A DNA stretch of 64,000 nucleotides, taken from Alphaproteobacteria bacterium (GTDB taxonomy: Bacteria; Pseudomonadota; Alphaproteobacteria; JAUHZC01). Below are positions 1 through 8,022 of the stretch, in pieces (position 1 is the stretch's first letter; each line of letters begins with the position of its first letter). Where the stretch lies: positions 62,001 to 126,000 of the forward strand of contig JAUHZC010000001.1 in the NCBI GenBank assembly GCA_030425805.1, given 5' to 3'. The notes under the pieces are model-generated. The model searched no databases. It was not told the DNA's origin and saw only the letters and a program-made list of their open reading frames with translations. The position numbers and the translations under genes were made by a program.

Positions 1-19
1 TTGACGTGTGAACGACCAT
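1..19 (-). CDS. 5' end of a gene running off the left edge
   Basis: An ATG at 19 on the minus strand is preceded by a very strong ribosome binding site, GGAGGAGGT, four bases upstream. Only six codons (MVVHTS) lie inside the window, so the product cannot be named. A promoter-like pair lies just upstream and supports a real gene start here. Confidence 0.35.
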
Positions 20-45
20 AAAACCTCCTCCGTCTTGAGTTGGTG

Positions 46-74
46 ATTATATTTCACCTTATTAACGCTTTAAA
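46..74 (-). promoter_or_regulatory. Putative sigma-70-type promoter for the left-edge gene
   Basis: On the minus strand a perfect TATAAT (46-51) follows TTTAAA (69-74) at 17 bp spacing. The -35 matches the consensus at only four of six positions. The position relative to the start at 19 is suitable. Confidence 0.3.
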
Positions 75-185
75 AACAGCATGATATGTTCATGGTACCC
101 TTAATAAACCCATAGAGGAAGACAAAATATTTACGATTTGTTAAGAAAAATTTAGGTTGGGGAAAACTTAAGCCTGATACACTTA

Positions 186-2690
186 ATGAAAACTGAGGCT
201 TCTGTCGTGCGCTATTTCTCTTTGCTCTTTTTTTGTATTTCTCTTTTTGGGGTTTTGTCTCCCTATAGCCACGCAGAGGAAAAGGCAAAATCTTCTGAAG
301 CAACCGTTGTAAGAGAACTTGCAAAAACCCTACATGAGCTTCCCCACACGCTTATGCGGTGGACCAATGACCCTGCTTTTGCCAGATTATCTGAAAATTA
401 TAAGGAAGAATCCCTTGCTCTGATTACAAAGGCTCTTTTAAAAGTGGATCCACAGGAGCGTGAATCTGTTGTTACTGAAATTCACTCTTTTTTGAAGGGG
501 AGGTTCAATCCCATTGATATTGAGGCGCTTCCTTATCTCATAGAAGAGGCTGCCAAGATAGAGCCTAAAGATCGAAGAAAGGTCTTCAAATCTCTCGAAG
601 GATTCAAATTCAGAGATGATTTTCATGCAGTTGATACGAATCTTATTAGAATAGTTTCCCAGGTTAAAGCTGAAGAGCGGGTTGATGTCTTGAGTCACGT
701 TGGGAAGATTTCTTCTGGGAAAATAGACATCTCTAGCGGAGAGCTTATCTTTTCTGTTGCCAAAATAGACTCTCAACACCGTGCCGCAACAATTCAGCGG
801 GTAAAATCCTTTTTTCATGGCAAAAAGGGAAGTTATGATCCTTTGAAATATGGGGCTTATGCACAGCTTCTTTCTCTTCTGTCGGAAGTTCCAAGAAAAG
901 AACAGAGTGATCTTCTTTATGCTGCTCAGGTGCTTGGGATCCATGGAGAAAATAATGTTCAAGGAGCTTTTGAAGCTTTACTAATGGTTCCTCATGCAGA
1001 GAGAAAGGCTTTTGCCAAATCGCTCAGCACTTTTAAGGCAGGGCACTATCATTTTGAAACTTATGGTCGCCTGCTTGAGATCTTTGCAAAGCTGGACTCT
1101 CCTAAGAGGGCAAAAGTTGTTAAATATGCGAAAGTGTTTAAGTTACAGGAGAGACACCCTTTCCATATCATATTAGCCCTGGCTTCTGCAGAAGTAGATG
1201 ATCTTTCAAAAATTGTGGAGCCAACAAAGAAATTCATCACTCCAGAGACTCCCGAAGGTGAAATTGCACGGATACTTTCTGCTTTTGATCATATGGATCA
1301 AGATAGGCGAAAAGTTATTGTTGAATATGTCGCATCTTATCTACCTGCCACAACCTATCGAAGATCGGTAAGTGCTGACCTTTTGACTTTATTAGGAGAT
1401 ACAGATGAAAAAGAGCTTCCAGCTCTGATCTCAGAGCTTAAAGAGCTAACAGCCCCCCAAACAGGTGAAATGGCTCGGGTCTATCTTCTTCAATCCCTCA
1501 AAGGAATGGAAAAAGACCAGAGACAGATCATGACAACCCTTATCAAAACTGTTTTAGGTGATATCTCCAAAAAGCAGGCCTACTTTGTTTTTGATGCTGT
1601 CCAGCGCATTATGCCTGAGAAGAGGGAGAAGGTTGTTGCTGCAGCGAAGTTAAAAATGCAGGGGGCAGCATCATCCCGCCAAATTGCGGATATGATTCAA
1701 AATCATACAGATGAAGCAGATCTCATTCCTCCTGTTGTAGAAGCCACAGGTGATAGTACTGTGGACAAGATTTCAGAACTCCTCACAAGCCTTTTTACAG
1801 CTGATGAAGATGGGGAGGTTCAGGCAGAAGACCGGGAGTTGAGGGCCAAAATGAAAGCCGAAGCTGAAGCTAGGTTTAAAGCACAGCTCTCCGCAGAGAA
1901 AAAAGAGATTCTTTCAAAATTATCTCTTCGACAAAGAAAAATCCTCCAAAAGATTTTGGATTCATTTCCTGATCTTAAAACTGAAAATTTAAAAAACCTC
2001 ACGGTTCTTTATGAGATTTCTGTAGCACTCTCTGAATTGGATGTTTCAGAGAAAGATTTAGAGAATGTGATGGAGGCAAGTGCGCCTTATTTAACGTCTG
2101 ATGTGCCAAGCCATTCCAAGGCCCTTAGCTATGCCACACTGTTGCAAGTCCCTGAGTCAGACCGGAAGATGATTCTCAAAGCTGCAAATGATATTGCTAC
2201 GCCCACAATGAAAAAAGATGGCTACGATCTGTTAGTCCAGGCGCTAACGTGGAAAAACGAGAAAAACGTAATTGAAAAAATGATAATGCCTCACCGGGAG
2301 TTATTTATATCTCCAGATATGAATGGCCGTGAATTTTTATCTCTGGCTCAGGAGGGGATAGGTGTGCGGGAGAGTGCATATAGCAAAGTTATTGAGGTTC
2401 TTCCGAAAGCTCTGCAAGACCTCGGGATGCAGAAAAAGGATGCCAGGTTTCTTCTGGAACCATTATCAGAAATGAAAAATATTGAATATGAAAAGCTCAT
2501 TCTATTTTCTGGAGACCTTCTTTTTCCTTGGTTTGAGAGTGCTAATCGTGGCCTGCTTTTTGCAGAGCTTTGTAAGCTTCCTGTTCACAAAAGAGAGATT
2601 GTGATGAAAAAACTGAAGACACGCCCTCTTGAGGAAATGGATGCAAGTAAGCTCATTTGGGAGCTGAGAGGAATTAGCTCTAAACTCTAA
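186..2690 (+). CDS. Exported helical repeat protein (834 aa)
   Basis: I do not recognise a named family. The N-terminus has a signal-peptide-like hydrophobic stretch ending near residue 30 (SHA before EEKAK). The body is a run of degenerate helical repeats of about 33-41 residues marked by a hydrophobic residue, a short acidic or proline turn and an Arg: VDPQER (87), IEPKDR (125), VKAEER (160), IDSQHR (194), VPHAER (268), LDSPKR (303), MDQDRR (370), MEKDQR (441), IMPEKR (475), with VPESDR and VHKRE towards the C-terminus. This resembles HEAT- or TPR-like solenoids, which usually bind proteins. A GTG at 207, preceded by GAGG at a good distance, would give a cleaner signal peptide and may be the true start. 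The gene at 7414 carries the same motif. Export is inferred from sequence; any host-directed role is speculation. Confidence 0.8.
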   Translation: MKTEASVVRYFSLLFFCISLFGVLSPYSHAEEKAKSSEATVVRELAKTLHELPHTLMRWTNDPAFARLSENYKEESLALITKALLKVDPQERESVVTEIHSFLKGRFNPIDIEALPYLIEEAAKIEPKDRRKVFKSLEGFKFRDDFHAVDTNLIRIVSQVKAEERVDVLSHVGKISSGKIDISSGELIFSVAKIDSQHRAATIQRVKSFFHGKKGSYDPLKYGAYAQLLSLLSEVPRKEQSDLLYAAQVLGIHGENNVQGAFEALLMVPHAERKAFAKSLSTFKAGHYHFETYGRLLEIFAKLDSPKRAKVVKYAKVFKLQERHPFHIILALASAEVDDLSKIVEPTKKFITPETPEGEIARILSAFDHMDQDRRKVIVEYVASYLPATTYRRSVSADLLTLLGDTDEKELPALISELKELTAPQTGEMARVYLLQSLKGMEKDQRQIMTTLIKTVLGDISKKQAYFVFDAVQRIMPEKREKVVAAAKLKMQGAASSRQIADMIQNHTDEADLIPPVVEATGDSTVDKISELLTSLFTADEDGEVQAEDRELRAKMKAEAEARFKAQLSAEKKEILSKLSLRQRKILQKILDSFPDLKTENLKNLTVLYEISVALSELDVSEKDLENVMEASAPYLTSDVPSHSKALSYATLLQVPESDRKMILKAANDIATPTMKKDGYDLLVQALTWKNEKNVIEKMIMPHRELFISPDMNGREFLSLAQEGIGVRESAYSKVIEVLPKALQDLGMQKKDARFLLEPLSEMKNIEYEKLILFSGDLLFPWFESANRGLLFAELCKLPVHKREIVMKKLKTRPLEEMDASKLIWELRGISSKL

Positions 2691-2720
2691 CTTGATTTTT
2701 CGTTGTACATTACTCTAGAA

Positions 2721-2753
2721 CTCCCTAGCATAAAAAACATGGTTTTTAGGGAG
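2721..2753 (+). promoter_or_regulatory. Hairpin that would mask the ribosome binding site of the LRR gene
   Basis: CTCCCTA (2721-2727) is complementary to TAGGGAG (2747-2753), and AAAAAC (2733-2738) to GTTTTT (2742-2747). Together they give a long stem with one bulge. The downstream arm contains the only Shine-Dalgarno-like sequence before the GTG at 2761. No T-run follows, so a terminator is less likely. Confidence 0.4.
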
Positions 2754-2760
2754 ATAGCTA

Positions 2761-3966
2761 GTGAAGGCACTTTTGTTCATAAGTCTTATGGTCGTGATAT
2801 TTTCTGAAAAAGGTGCCTGTGCTGCACCTGAAGCAGAAGCAGAAGGAAGTGTGGAATTCCTTCCTTCAAGCTTTGCAGCCCAGGAAGAGGAAACATTAGA
2901 ATTTATGGCTCAGCTTGAATCTGCCCCTCCCTTGCAGGTCCTAAGGCTAGGTTTAAATGCTTTTGGTTGGAAAGGGATGAAGCATTTAGCACCAGCTTTA
3001 CGCTATTTAACAGGTATCAACTCCCTTGAGATTGATATGCCCGAGTGGTCTGTTGATTTTCTTGGCGGCTTTATTGGTTTTGAAAACCATGAAAAGCGTA
3101 TATGGCGACTTGCGGCTCTGAGAGGTGCCAGTATTCAATGGGCGCGAGCTTTGAAGAACCATTTGGGCTGCCTTACAAGTTTGACAAGGCTTCAAATTTC
3201 TTGCTTGTCAGATCGGGTTTTGGTTGGTGTGCCTCCAGGAAAACCCTCATATTATGAATATCCATCTGATGAAGATTCATCATCTTCTTCCTCTTCAATA
3301 CCTCAAGAAGACTCACCTGCTCCAGAGGAGTCTATTGGAGATGAGTGGGTTGAAATTCTTGCTGCTGATATTGGGGCATTAACCGGTTTGACAGAACTGG
3401 ATCTATCCAAGAACGCAATTGGAGATGAAGGGGCTCGATTTTTAGGGGCCAAACTTCAAGGATTAGCAGGCTTAAAACGCTTTGATTTAAGGGGTAATGA
3501 TCTCACTGCTGAAGGCTTAGTAGGCTTACGTCCAGCCCTTGAAAGGATGGAAGGTCTTGAGGTTTTAGATTTATCTGGATGCAATCTGAGAGGTGATCTC
3601 TCCTCATTAAGAGAGTTGAATGTGGAGGAAATTTGGTTAACTGGGAATCCTATAGATGATGCAGCAGCGATTAGCTTAGCCCGTGTTATAGAGACGTCAG
3701 GGAGGATAGGAGCTATCTATGTTGAGGATTGCAATTATGTTAGTTCAGTAGGTGTCCAAGCCATTCATGGAGCAATGATGCGTAGAATAGAGGGAGGCCT
3801 CCCTCGCATTTTTGTGAATATAGAACCAGATGAGGGAGGCTTAACACAAAATGATCTTGAGCAGCTCACTGAGATTCGAAGATTGTCCCGAGGAGATGAA
3901 GCTGATGAAAGTGGTGAGGGAGGAGATGAAGATGATGATCCTTATGGGATCTATGATATTGATTGA
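2761..3966 (+). CDS. Exported leucine-rich-repeat protein (401 aa)
   Basis: It starts at a GTG after AGGGAG and has a signal peptide of about 21 residues ending in ACA before APEAEAE. The first third has weak LRR character. A serine run flanked by acidic residues (about 170-195) separates it from a clear block of ribonuclease-inhibitor-type LRRs, with LTELDLSKNAIGDEG, LKRFDLRGNDLTAEG and LEVLDLSGCNLRG at about 210-290. The C-terminus is very acidic (DEADESGEGGDEDDDPYG). Such repeats form curved protein-binding surfaces and are common in secreted proteins of intracellular bacteria, so a role in binding host protein is plausible but inferred. The 1380-residue protein at 19138 shares the combination of signal peptide, serine run and LRRs. 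Confidence 0.8.
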   Translation: MKALLFISLMVVIFSEKGACAAPEAEAEGSVEFLPSSFAAQEEETLEFMAQLESAPPLQVLRLGLNAFGWKGMKHLAPALRYLTGINSLEIDMPEWSVDFLGGFIGFENHEKRIWRLAALRGASIQWARALKNHLGCLTSLTRLQISCLSDRVLVGVPPGKPSYYEYPSDEDSSSSSSSIPQEDSPAPEESIGDEWVEILAADIGALTGLTELDLSKNAIGDEGARFLGAKLQGLAGLKRFDLRGNDLTAEGLVGLRPALERMEGLEVLDLSGCNLRGDLSSLRELNVEEIWLTGNPIDDAAAISLARVIETSGRIGAIYVEDCNYVSSVGVQAIHGAMMRRIEGGLPRIFVNIEPDEGGLTQNDLEQLTEIRRLSRGDEADESGEGGDEDDDPYGIYDID

Positions 3967-4012
3967 GGCATGAGGAGAAGGTATGCTGTGTTAAACATGT
4001 TAGGGCTTCACC

Positions 4013-5044
4013 ATGCGGCGACCGAATCGGATCTCAAAACTTTTTCAAAATGTAGACACCGGCACAACCTCAGGTCATCTCTGGCCAGGGTTTGTGGATG
4101 CTTTTGCAACGGTCATTATGGTGGTGACCTTTCTTCTGACTCTCTTTGTCGTCACCCAGAGCTTTATGAGCAATACGCTTTTGGATCAAGATCAGCTCAT
4201 TTCGCGATTCAAGAATCAAGTTGCTTCTCTCTTAGAAAAGCTGGGAGTTGAAGAAGAAACGACACAGCAGCTTTCTTACCAGCTTCAAGAGGCTGAGTCC
4301 CTTCGCCAGGCACGTGAGGCGGAAATTCAAACAGCTCAGCAACAGCTCACACTTGCCAATACGGCCCGCCAAAACCAAGAAGCTCAGCTCATAGAAGTGC
4401 AGCGCCAGCTTGATACCTTTAATCATCAAGTAGATCGGCTTTCCCAGATTTTGGCGGTCTCTCAGGACAAGATCAAAGACCAAGAAGCTCAACTCTCTCA
4501 GCAACAAAACCTTTTGGTTGAAAAAGACCGGAAGATTATGAATTTGGGTCAGCAACTAGATCAAGCGATTCTGGACAAGATGCAAGAATTGGCAGCTTAC
4601 CGCTCAGAATTTTTTGGGAAGCTGAAGAAAGCTCTTGGAGAGCGTGAGGATATGAAGGTTGTAGATGACCGCTTTGTTTTCCAATCAGAGGTGCTTTTCC
4701 CAACGGGGTCAGCTGAGCTCAGTCTTGAGGGGCAGAAGAAGGTTAAACAATTGGCACAAAGCCTGAAAGAAATTGGGGCCCAGATTCCTAAGGAAATCCC
4801 TTGGATTTTGCGGGTGGATGGACATACAGATCCTCGTCCAATCCGTTCAGCAAAATATCCCTCAAACTGGGAGTTGAGCTTTGCCCGGGCTATGGCTGTC
4901 GTGCGCAATCTCAGGTCAGAGGGAATTCCCGCTGTGCGTCTTGCAGCTGCTGGATTTGGAGAACACCAACCCCTCACAAAAAAGAAGAATGAGAAAGCGT
5001 ATCGGGCAAATCGCCGAATTGAGTTCAAGCTAGATCGTCGGTAG
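4013..5044 (+). CDS. OmpA/MotB-like peptidoglycan-binding membrane protein
   Basis: It has one N-terminal membrane segment (about 27-50, GFVDAFATVIMVVTFLLTLF), a long Gln/Glu-rich coiled coil (about 60-200) and a C-terminal OmpA-like domain (about 215-343). The OmpA signature is present: DGHTDPRP, then WELSFARA, then AAGFGE, and finally NRRIEFKL. Proteins of this build (COG1360) are anchored in the inner membrane and bind the peptide stem of peptidoglycan. In other alphaproteobacteria they usually sit beside a MotA/ExbB-like channel gene. None is seen here, so a wall-anchoring role is more likely than flagellar torque. The start is the first in-frame ATG; an overlapping frame from 3970 looks like a shadow. 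Confidence 0.85.
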   Translation: MRRPNRISKLFQNVDTGTTSGHLWPGFVDAFATVIMVVTFLLTLFVVTQSFMSNTLLDQDQLISRFKNQVASLLEKLGVEEETTQQLSYQLQEAESLRQAREAEIQTAQQQLTLANTARQNQEAQLIEVQRQLDTFNHQVDRLSQILAVSQDKIKDQEAQLSQQQNLLVEKDRKIMNLGQQLDQAILDKMQELAAYRSEFFGKLKKALGEREDMKVVDDRFVFQSEVLFPTGSAELSLEGQKKVKQLAQSLKEIGAQIPKEIPWILRVDGHTDPRPIRSAKYPSNWELSFARAMAVVRNLRSEGIPAVRLAAAGFGEHQPLTKKKNEKAYRANRRIEFKLDRR

Positions 5045-5050
5045 AGATTC

Positions 5051-5845
5051 ATGAAGTTTTTTGGGTTTTTTGCTATTGTTGCAGTGTGGTTTGTTTCCCC
5101 TTTGGAGGGAGCTGCTAGAGTAAGAAGTGAGCTCCACACAGCATTGATGGCTGGAAAAAGTTTTGTGGGGAAGGTTAGGGGTCCAATTGGAATCCATGGA
5201 ACTGCCCCCCGTCTTGTTGTGCGTCCTTACCCCTCATTAGAAAAAGAGGTTTGGGTTTCTTATACAGGAACGCCTGAAGAATTTGCGGATATTATAGGGG
5301 GTGCAACCTTTGATGGAAGTAGTTTTTCCTTCTTAGCAGCAGCTAAAGCTAAGCTGGCTGCTCAGCCAACAGGGGCTGTCATGGTTGGTGTTCCAATGGG
5401 CTTTCCGCTGGTAGTGCGCCACAGGGTAGGGAGTTGCCATATTACGGGGAATGGAGATGCAATCTCTCTCTTTGCCTTGGATGGAGCTTCTGTTCTTTTG
5501 GATGGAAATGTAGGAAGCTGCTTCACTCACATTAACAGTGGAGCAAGTGTATTCGTGCGTGGCTTAAATAATAAGCTGGAAACTGTTGTTTATGATACTG
5601 GAAGACTTGCACTGGTAGAATCTAAAGGCATTGAGCTCTCTGGTGATGTGCTGGGAGATTTAGCAGTTATTGGAGGGTGCTTGGGATTTGGAAAAGGGTT
5701 CCAATTACCTGGTACGCTTGCTTTAGATTCAAGTGTTGAGTGGGACGGAACTATACCTCCTGGAAGAGGTGGTCCTGTATCAAAACTTTCACCAAGTGAA
5801 GTTGGGTTTGTATATGAAAAGCTTAGGGCTTTATCTCGAGCTTGA
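5051..5845 (+). CDS. Exported beta-rich protein (264 aa)
   Basis: It has no recognised family. A signal peptide of about 20 residues (ending LEGAA) is followed by sequence dominated by short Val/Gly/Ile stretches, such as GSCHITGNGDAISLFALDGASVLL split by turns, suggesting an all-beta fold, perhaps a solenoid. It begins six bases after the OmpA-like gene and may be read through from it. The 216-residue protein at 37385 has the same plan: signal peptide, an (E/G)L-x2-AL-x2-G motif at the mature N-terminus and then a beta-rich tail. The two look like distant paralogues. Function unknown; periplasmic or secreted location is inferred. Confidence 0.75.
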   Translation: MKFFGFFAIVAVWFVSPLEGAARVRSELHTALMAGKSFVGKVRGPIGIHGTAPRLVVRPYPSLEKEVWVSYTGTPEEFADIIGGATFDGSSFSFLAAAKAKLAAQPTGAVMVGVPMGFPLVVRHRVGSCHITGNGDAISLFALDGASVLLDGNVGSCFTHINSGASVFVRGLNNKLETVVYDTGRLALVESKGIELSGDVLGDLAVIGGCLGFGKGFQLPGTLALDSSVEWDGTIPPGRGGPVSKLSPSEVGFVYEKLRALSRA

Positions 5846-5941
5846 GTTCCTTAATTCCTGGCTGAGAGGTAGGTTATAATGTCCTCTTGCATCGGCTTAT
5901 TTTTTCTCGTAGAACAAAGAAGATAAACCAGGGAAACTCAG

Positions 5942-7222
5942 GTGGCTGCTCAATTCCAAGACTTTCGCAGAGGAGATAAAACACTTCTCATCGTCCCCCA
6001 TGAACAGCGTGCAACAGCTGGGCATGTGGCGTGGCGCGTGGAAGAAGCAGAATCCCTTTCCCGGGGCATTGGGCTAGATCTTGTGCCATCATATGTCTAT
6101 CCCATCCGGCGCGTCCGGCCAGAGACCTATATTACAAAGGGACACTTGGATGAATGCCTCCTTCGTGTGGAAGCAGAAGAGGTTGCACTTGTGATCTTTG
6201 ACGGGCAGCTTTCTCCTATCCAACAGCGGAACTTGGAGAAATACCTCAATACAAAGGTGATTGACCGTACAGGACTGATTCTAGAAATTTTTGGAGAGCG
6301 GGCCCGGACTGCAGAAGGAAGCCTTCAAGTGGAGCTCGCTGCCTTAACCTATCAACGAAGCCGCTTGGTCCGATCCTGGACTCACCTTGAGCGCCAACGG
6401 GGTGGTCTCGGTTTTATTGGGGGGCCAGGTGAATCTCAGATCGAGCTTGACCGGCGTCTCATTGATCAAAAAATCACAAAAATTAAAGCCAAGCTAGAGA
6501 AAGTGAAAAAGACCCGAACGCTTCACCGAAAAAATCGGCAGGAAGTCCCTTTTCCTGTTGTCTCTCTCGTGGGCTATACAAACGCAGGGAAGTCCACGCT
6601 GTTTAATACCCTGACAAAGGCCAAAGTTTTTGCAAAAGATATGCCTTTCGCTACGTTAGACCCAACAATGCGGCAAGTTTCCTTGGAATCAGGATTACAA
6701 GCAATTCTTTCTGATACCGTGGGATTTATCTCAGAACTCCCGACGCAGCTGATTGCAGCCTTTCGTGCAACCTTGGAGGAGGTCTTGGAGGCAGATCTCT
6801 TGGTCCATGTTATCGACTATAGCCATCCGCAATGGCAAGAGATGGAGCAGGAAGTCCTTCATACCTTAAAAGAAATGGATGTAATCCCAGGAGAGACCCA
6901 TCCGATGATTACGTTTTATAATAAGATTGATGCATGTACAGATTCGTCCCATCCCAAACCCAAGACTCATGAAGCCTATATTAGCGCTCTAGATTCTGCA
7001 GATATGACCCAAGTACGGGAGATGATCCGAACGTTTCTTTTAAAGCAATATGAAACAATTGAGCTTACACTCACGTCGCAGGAGCATAACGTCCTCTCAG
7101 AGCTTCACCGCTATGGGGTGGTGCAAGATGTTCGGGAAGAGGGGGGGAAACTCCATATTAAAGCACGCCTCTTGGCTAAGGATGTTTCCCGCTTTATCCA
7201 ACGAGATTTACTAGAAGAGTAG
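5942..7222 (+). CDS. hflX: GTPase HflX
   Basis: This is a ribosome-associated GTPase that splits stalled or stress-damaged 70S ribosomes in the cytoplasm. Length (426 aa) and order fit the family: an N-terminal HflX domain with GPGESQIELDRR at 161-172, a Lys-rich helix, then the G domain with G1 GYTNAGKST (211-219), G3 DTVGF (258-262) and G4 NKID (327-330). It starts at GTG 5942 after GGGAA; the next in-frame Met would remove the N-terminal domain. In many alphaproteobacteria hflX follows hfq. Here hfq lies about 44 kb away, so the usual pair has been separated. Confidence 0.97.
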   Translation: MAAQFQDFRRGDKTLLIVPHEQRATAGHVAWRVEEAESLSRGIGLDLVPSYVYPIRRVRPETYITKGHLDECLLRVEAEEVALVIFDGQLSPIQQRNLEKYLNTKVIDRTGLILEIFGERARTAEGSLQVELAALTYQRSRLVRSWTHLERQRGGLGFIGGPGESQIELDRRLIDQKITKIKAKLEKVKKTRTLHRKNRQEVPFPVVSLVGYTNAGKSTLFNTLTKAKVFAKDMPFATLDPTMRQVSLESGLQAILSDTVGFISELPTQLIAAFRATLEEVLEADLLVHVIDYSHPQWQEMEQEVLHTLKEMDVIPGETHPMITFYNKIDACTDSSHPKPKTHEAYISALDSADMTQVREMIRTFLLKQYETIELTLTSQEHNVLSELHRYGVVQDVREEGGKLHIKARLLAKDVSRFIQRDLLEE

Positions 7223-7413
7223 GGTGTTAGACTTTACTTTTGTGCTTTTTCTTCAAAATCGCAGCGGAAAGTTTGATTTGGGAGATGAAGTCATTGCGAG
7301 GAGGAGGGCAACATTTCTTATTTATTGACAATAAAAATAAAAATTAATTGTGTTTTTTAGTAAAAAATAAACAAAAATATAAAATAATAAATACTGAAGA
7401 TTTTGTGTGGTTC

Positions 7414-7983
7414 ATGAAAATTATATCTTTGGTTTTATTTGTTGGTATTTTTCTTATTACAGCTGCTTGGGGTGAGCAACAATATCAGGTGGTTGAGGCT
7501 CCTGTGACGCCAGAGGTTGAGCACACAAATCGTATGAATCTAAAAGGAGTTGATGATCTTTTTGCACCAGCCCATCCAGATTTGCCGAAAGCTAAGGCGC
7601 TTCTTATCAAGCTACCAACCAAGGAAGCAAGGGATATTCTTGAAAAAACAAAAGAGCTTGCACGGACAAAAACACTGATGGGCTCTCCTTATCAAATCAT
7701 GGAAGCATTGGCCCACGTGCCCTCATACAATCGACAGAAAGTATTTCGAACAGCCACAGCTTTTTTGCGCCTTGGGATCTTTTATTCACGTCGAGGACGT
7801 CTTGAGAATGTGGGGCGGATCATTCGTGTTGTCTCTCTTCAGGCGAAAAACCAAATCACTTTCCCCCGGTTTTTTGAAAAAATGCAGCAAAAGACATCCC
7901 GCTGGGATACAGTCGAGCAAGTTGCAGCCTCTCTTGAACAAGAAAGCCTTCGCAATTTCACTGGTGTTTCTGCAAAGGGGTAA
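7414..7983 (+). CDS. Small exported protein with the 186-2690 repeat motif
   Basis: The frame opens at 7348, but the ATG at 7414 gives a clean signal peptide (MKIISLVLFVGIFLITAAWG), so I start there (189 aa). The mature part contains LPTKEARDILEKTKEL and VPSYNRQKVFRTATAF. Both fit the hydrophobic-turn-Arg helical repeat of the 834-residue protein at the left of the window. It reads as a two-repeat short relative of that protein. A TTGACA lies at 7325-7330. Function unknown; export is inferred. Confidence 0.75.
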   Translation: MKIISLVLFVGIFLITAAWGEQQYQVVEAPVTPEVEHTNRMNLKGVDDLFAPAHPDLPKAKALLIKLPTKEARDILEKTKELARTKTLMGSPYQIMEALAHVPSYNRQKVFRTATAFLRLGIFYSRRGRLENVGRIIRVVSLQAKNQITFPRFFEKMQQKTSRWDTVEQVAASLEQESLRNFTGVSAKG

Positions 7984-8022
7984 GCTCTCTAGCATTCCAA
8001 AGCACATGTGCTATAAGAAAAT

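Noticed and set aside
438-962. A 174-codon minus-strand frame inside the 834-residue gene
   Set aside because: It lacks a ribosome binding site and any recognisable protein pattern, and the plus strand has the signal peptide and repeats.
4597-5139. A 180-codon minus-strand frame under the OmpA-like gene
   Set aside because: It lies opposite a conserved OmpA domain and shows only composition-driven Ser/Arg-rich sequence.
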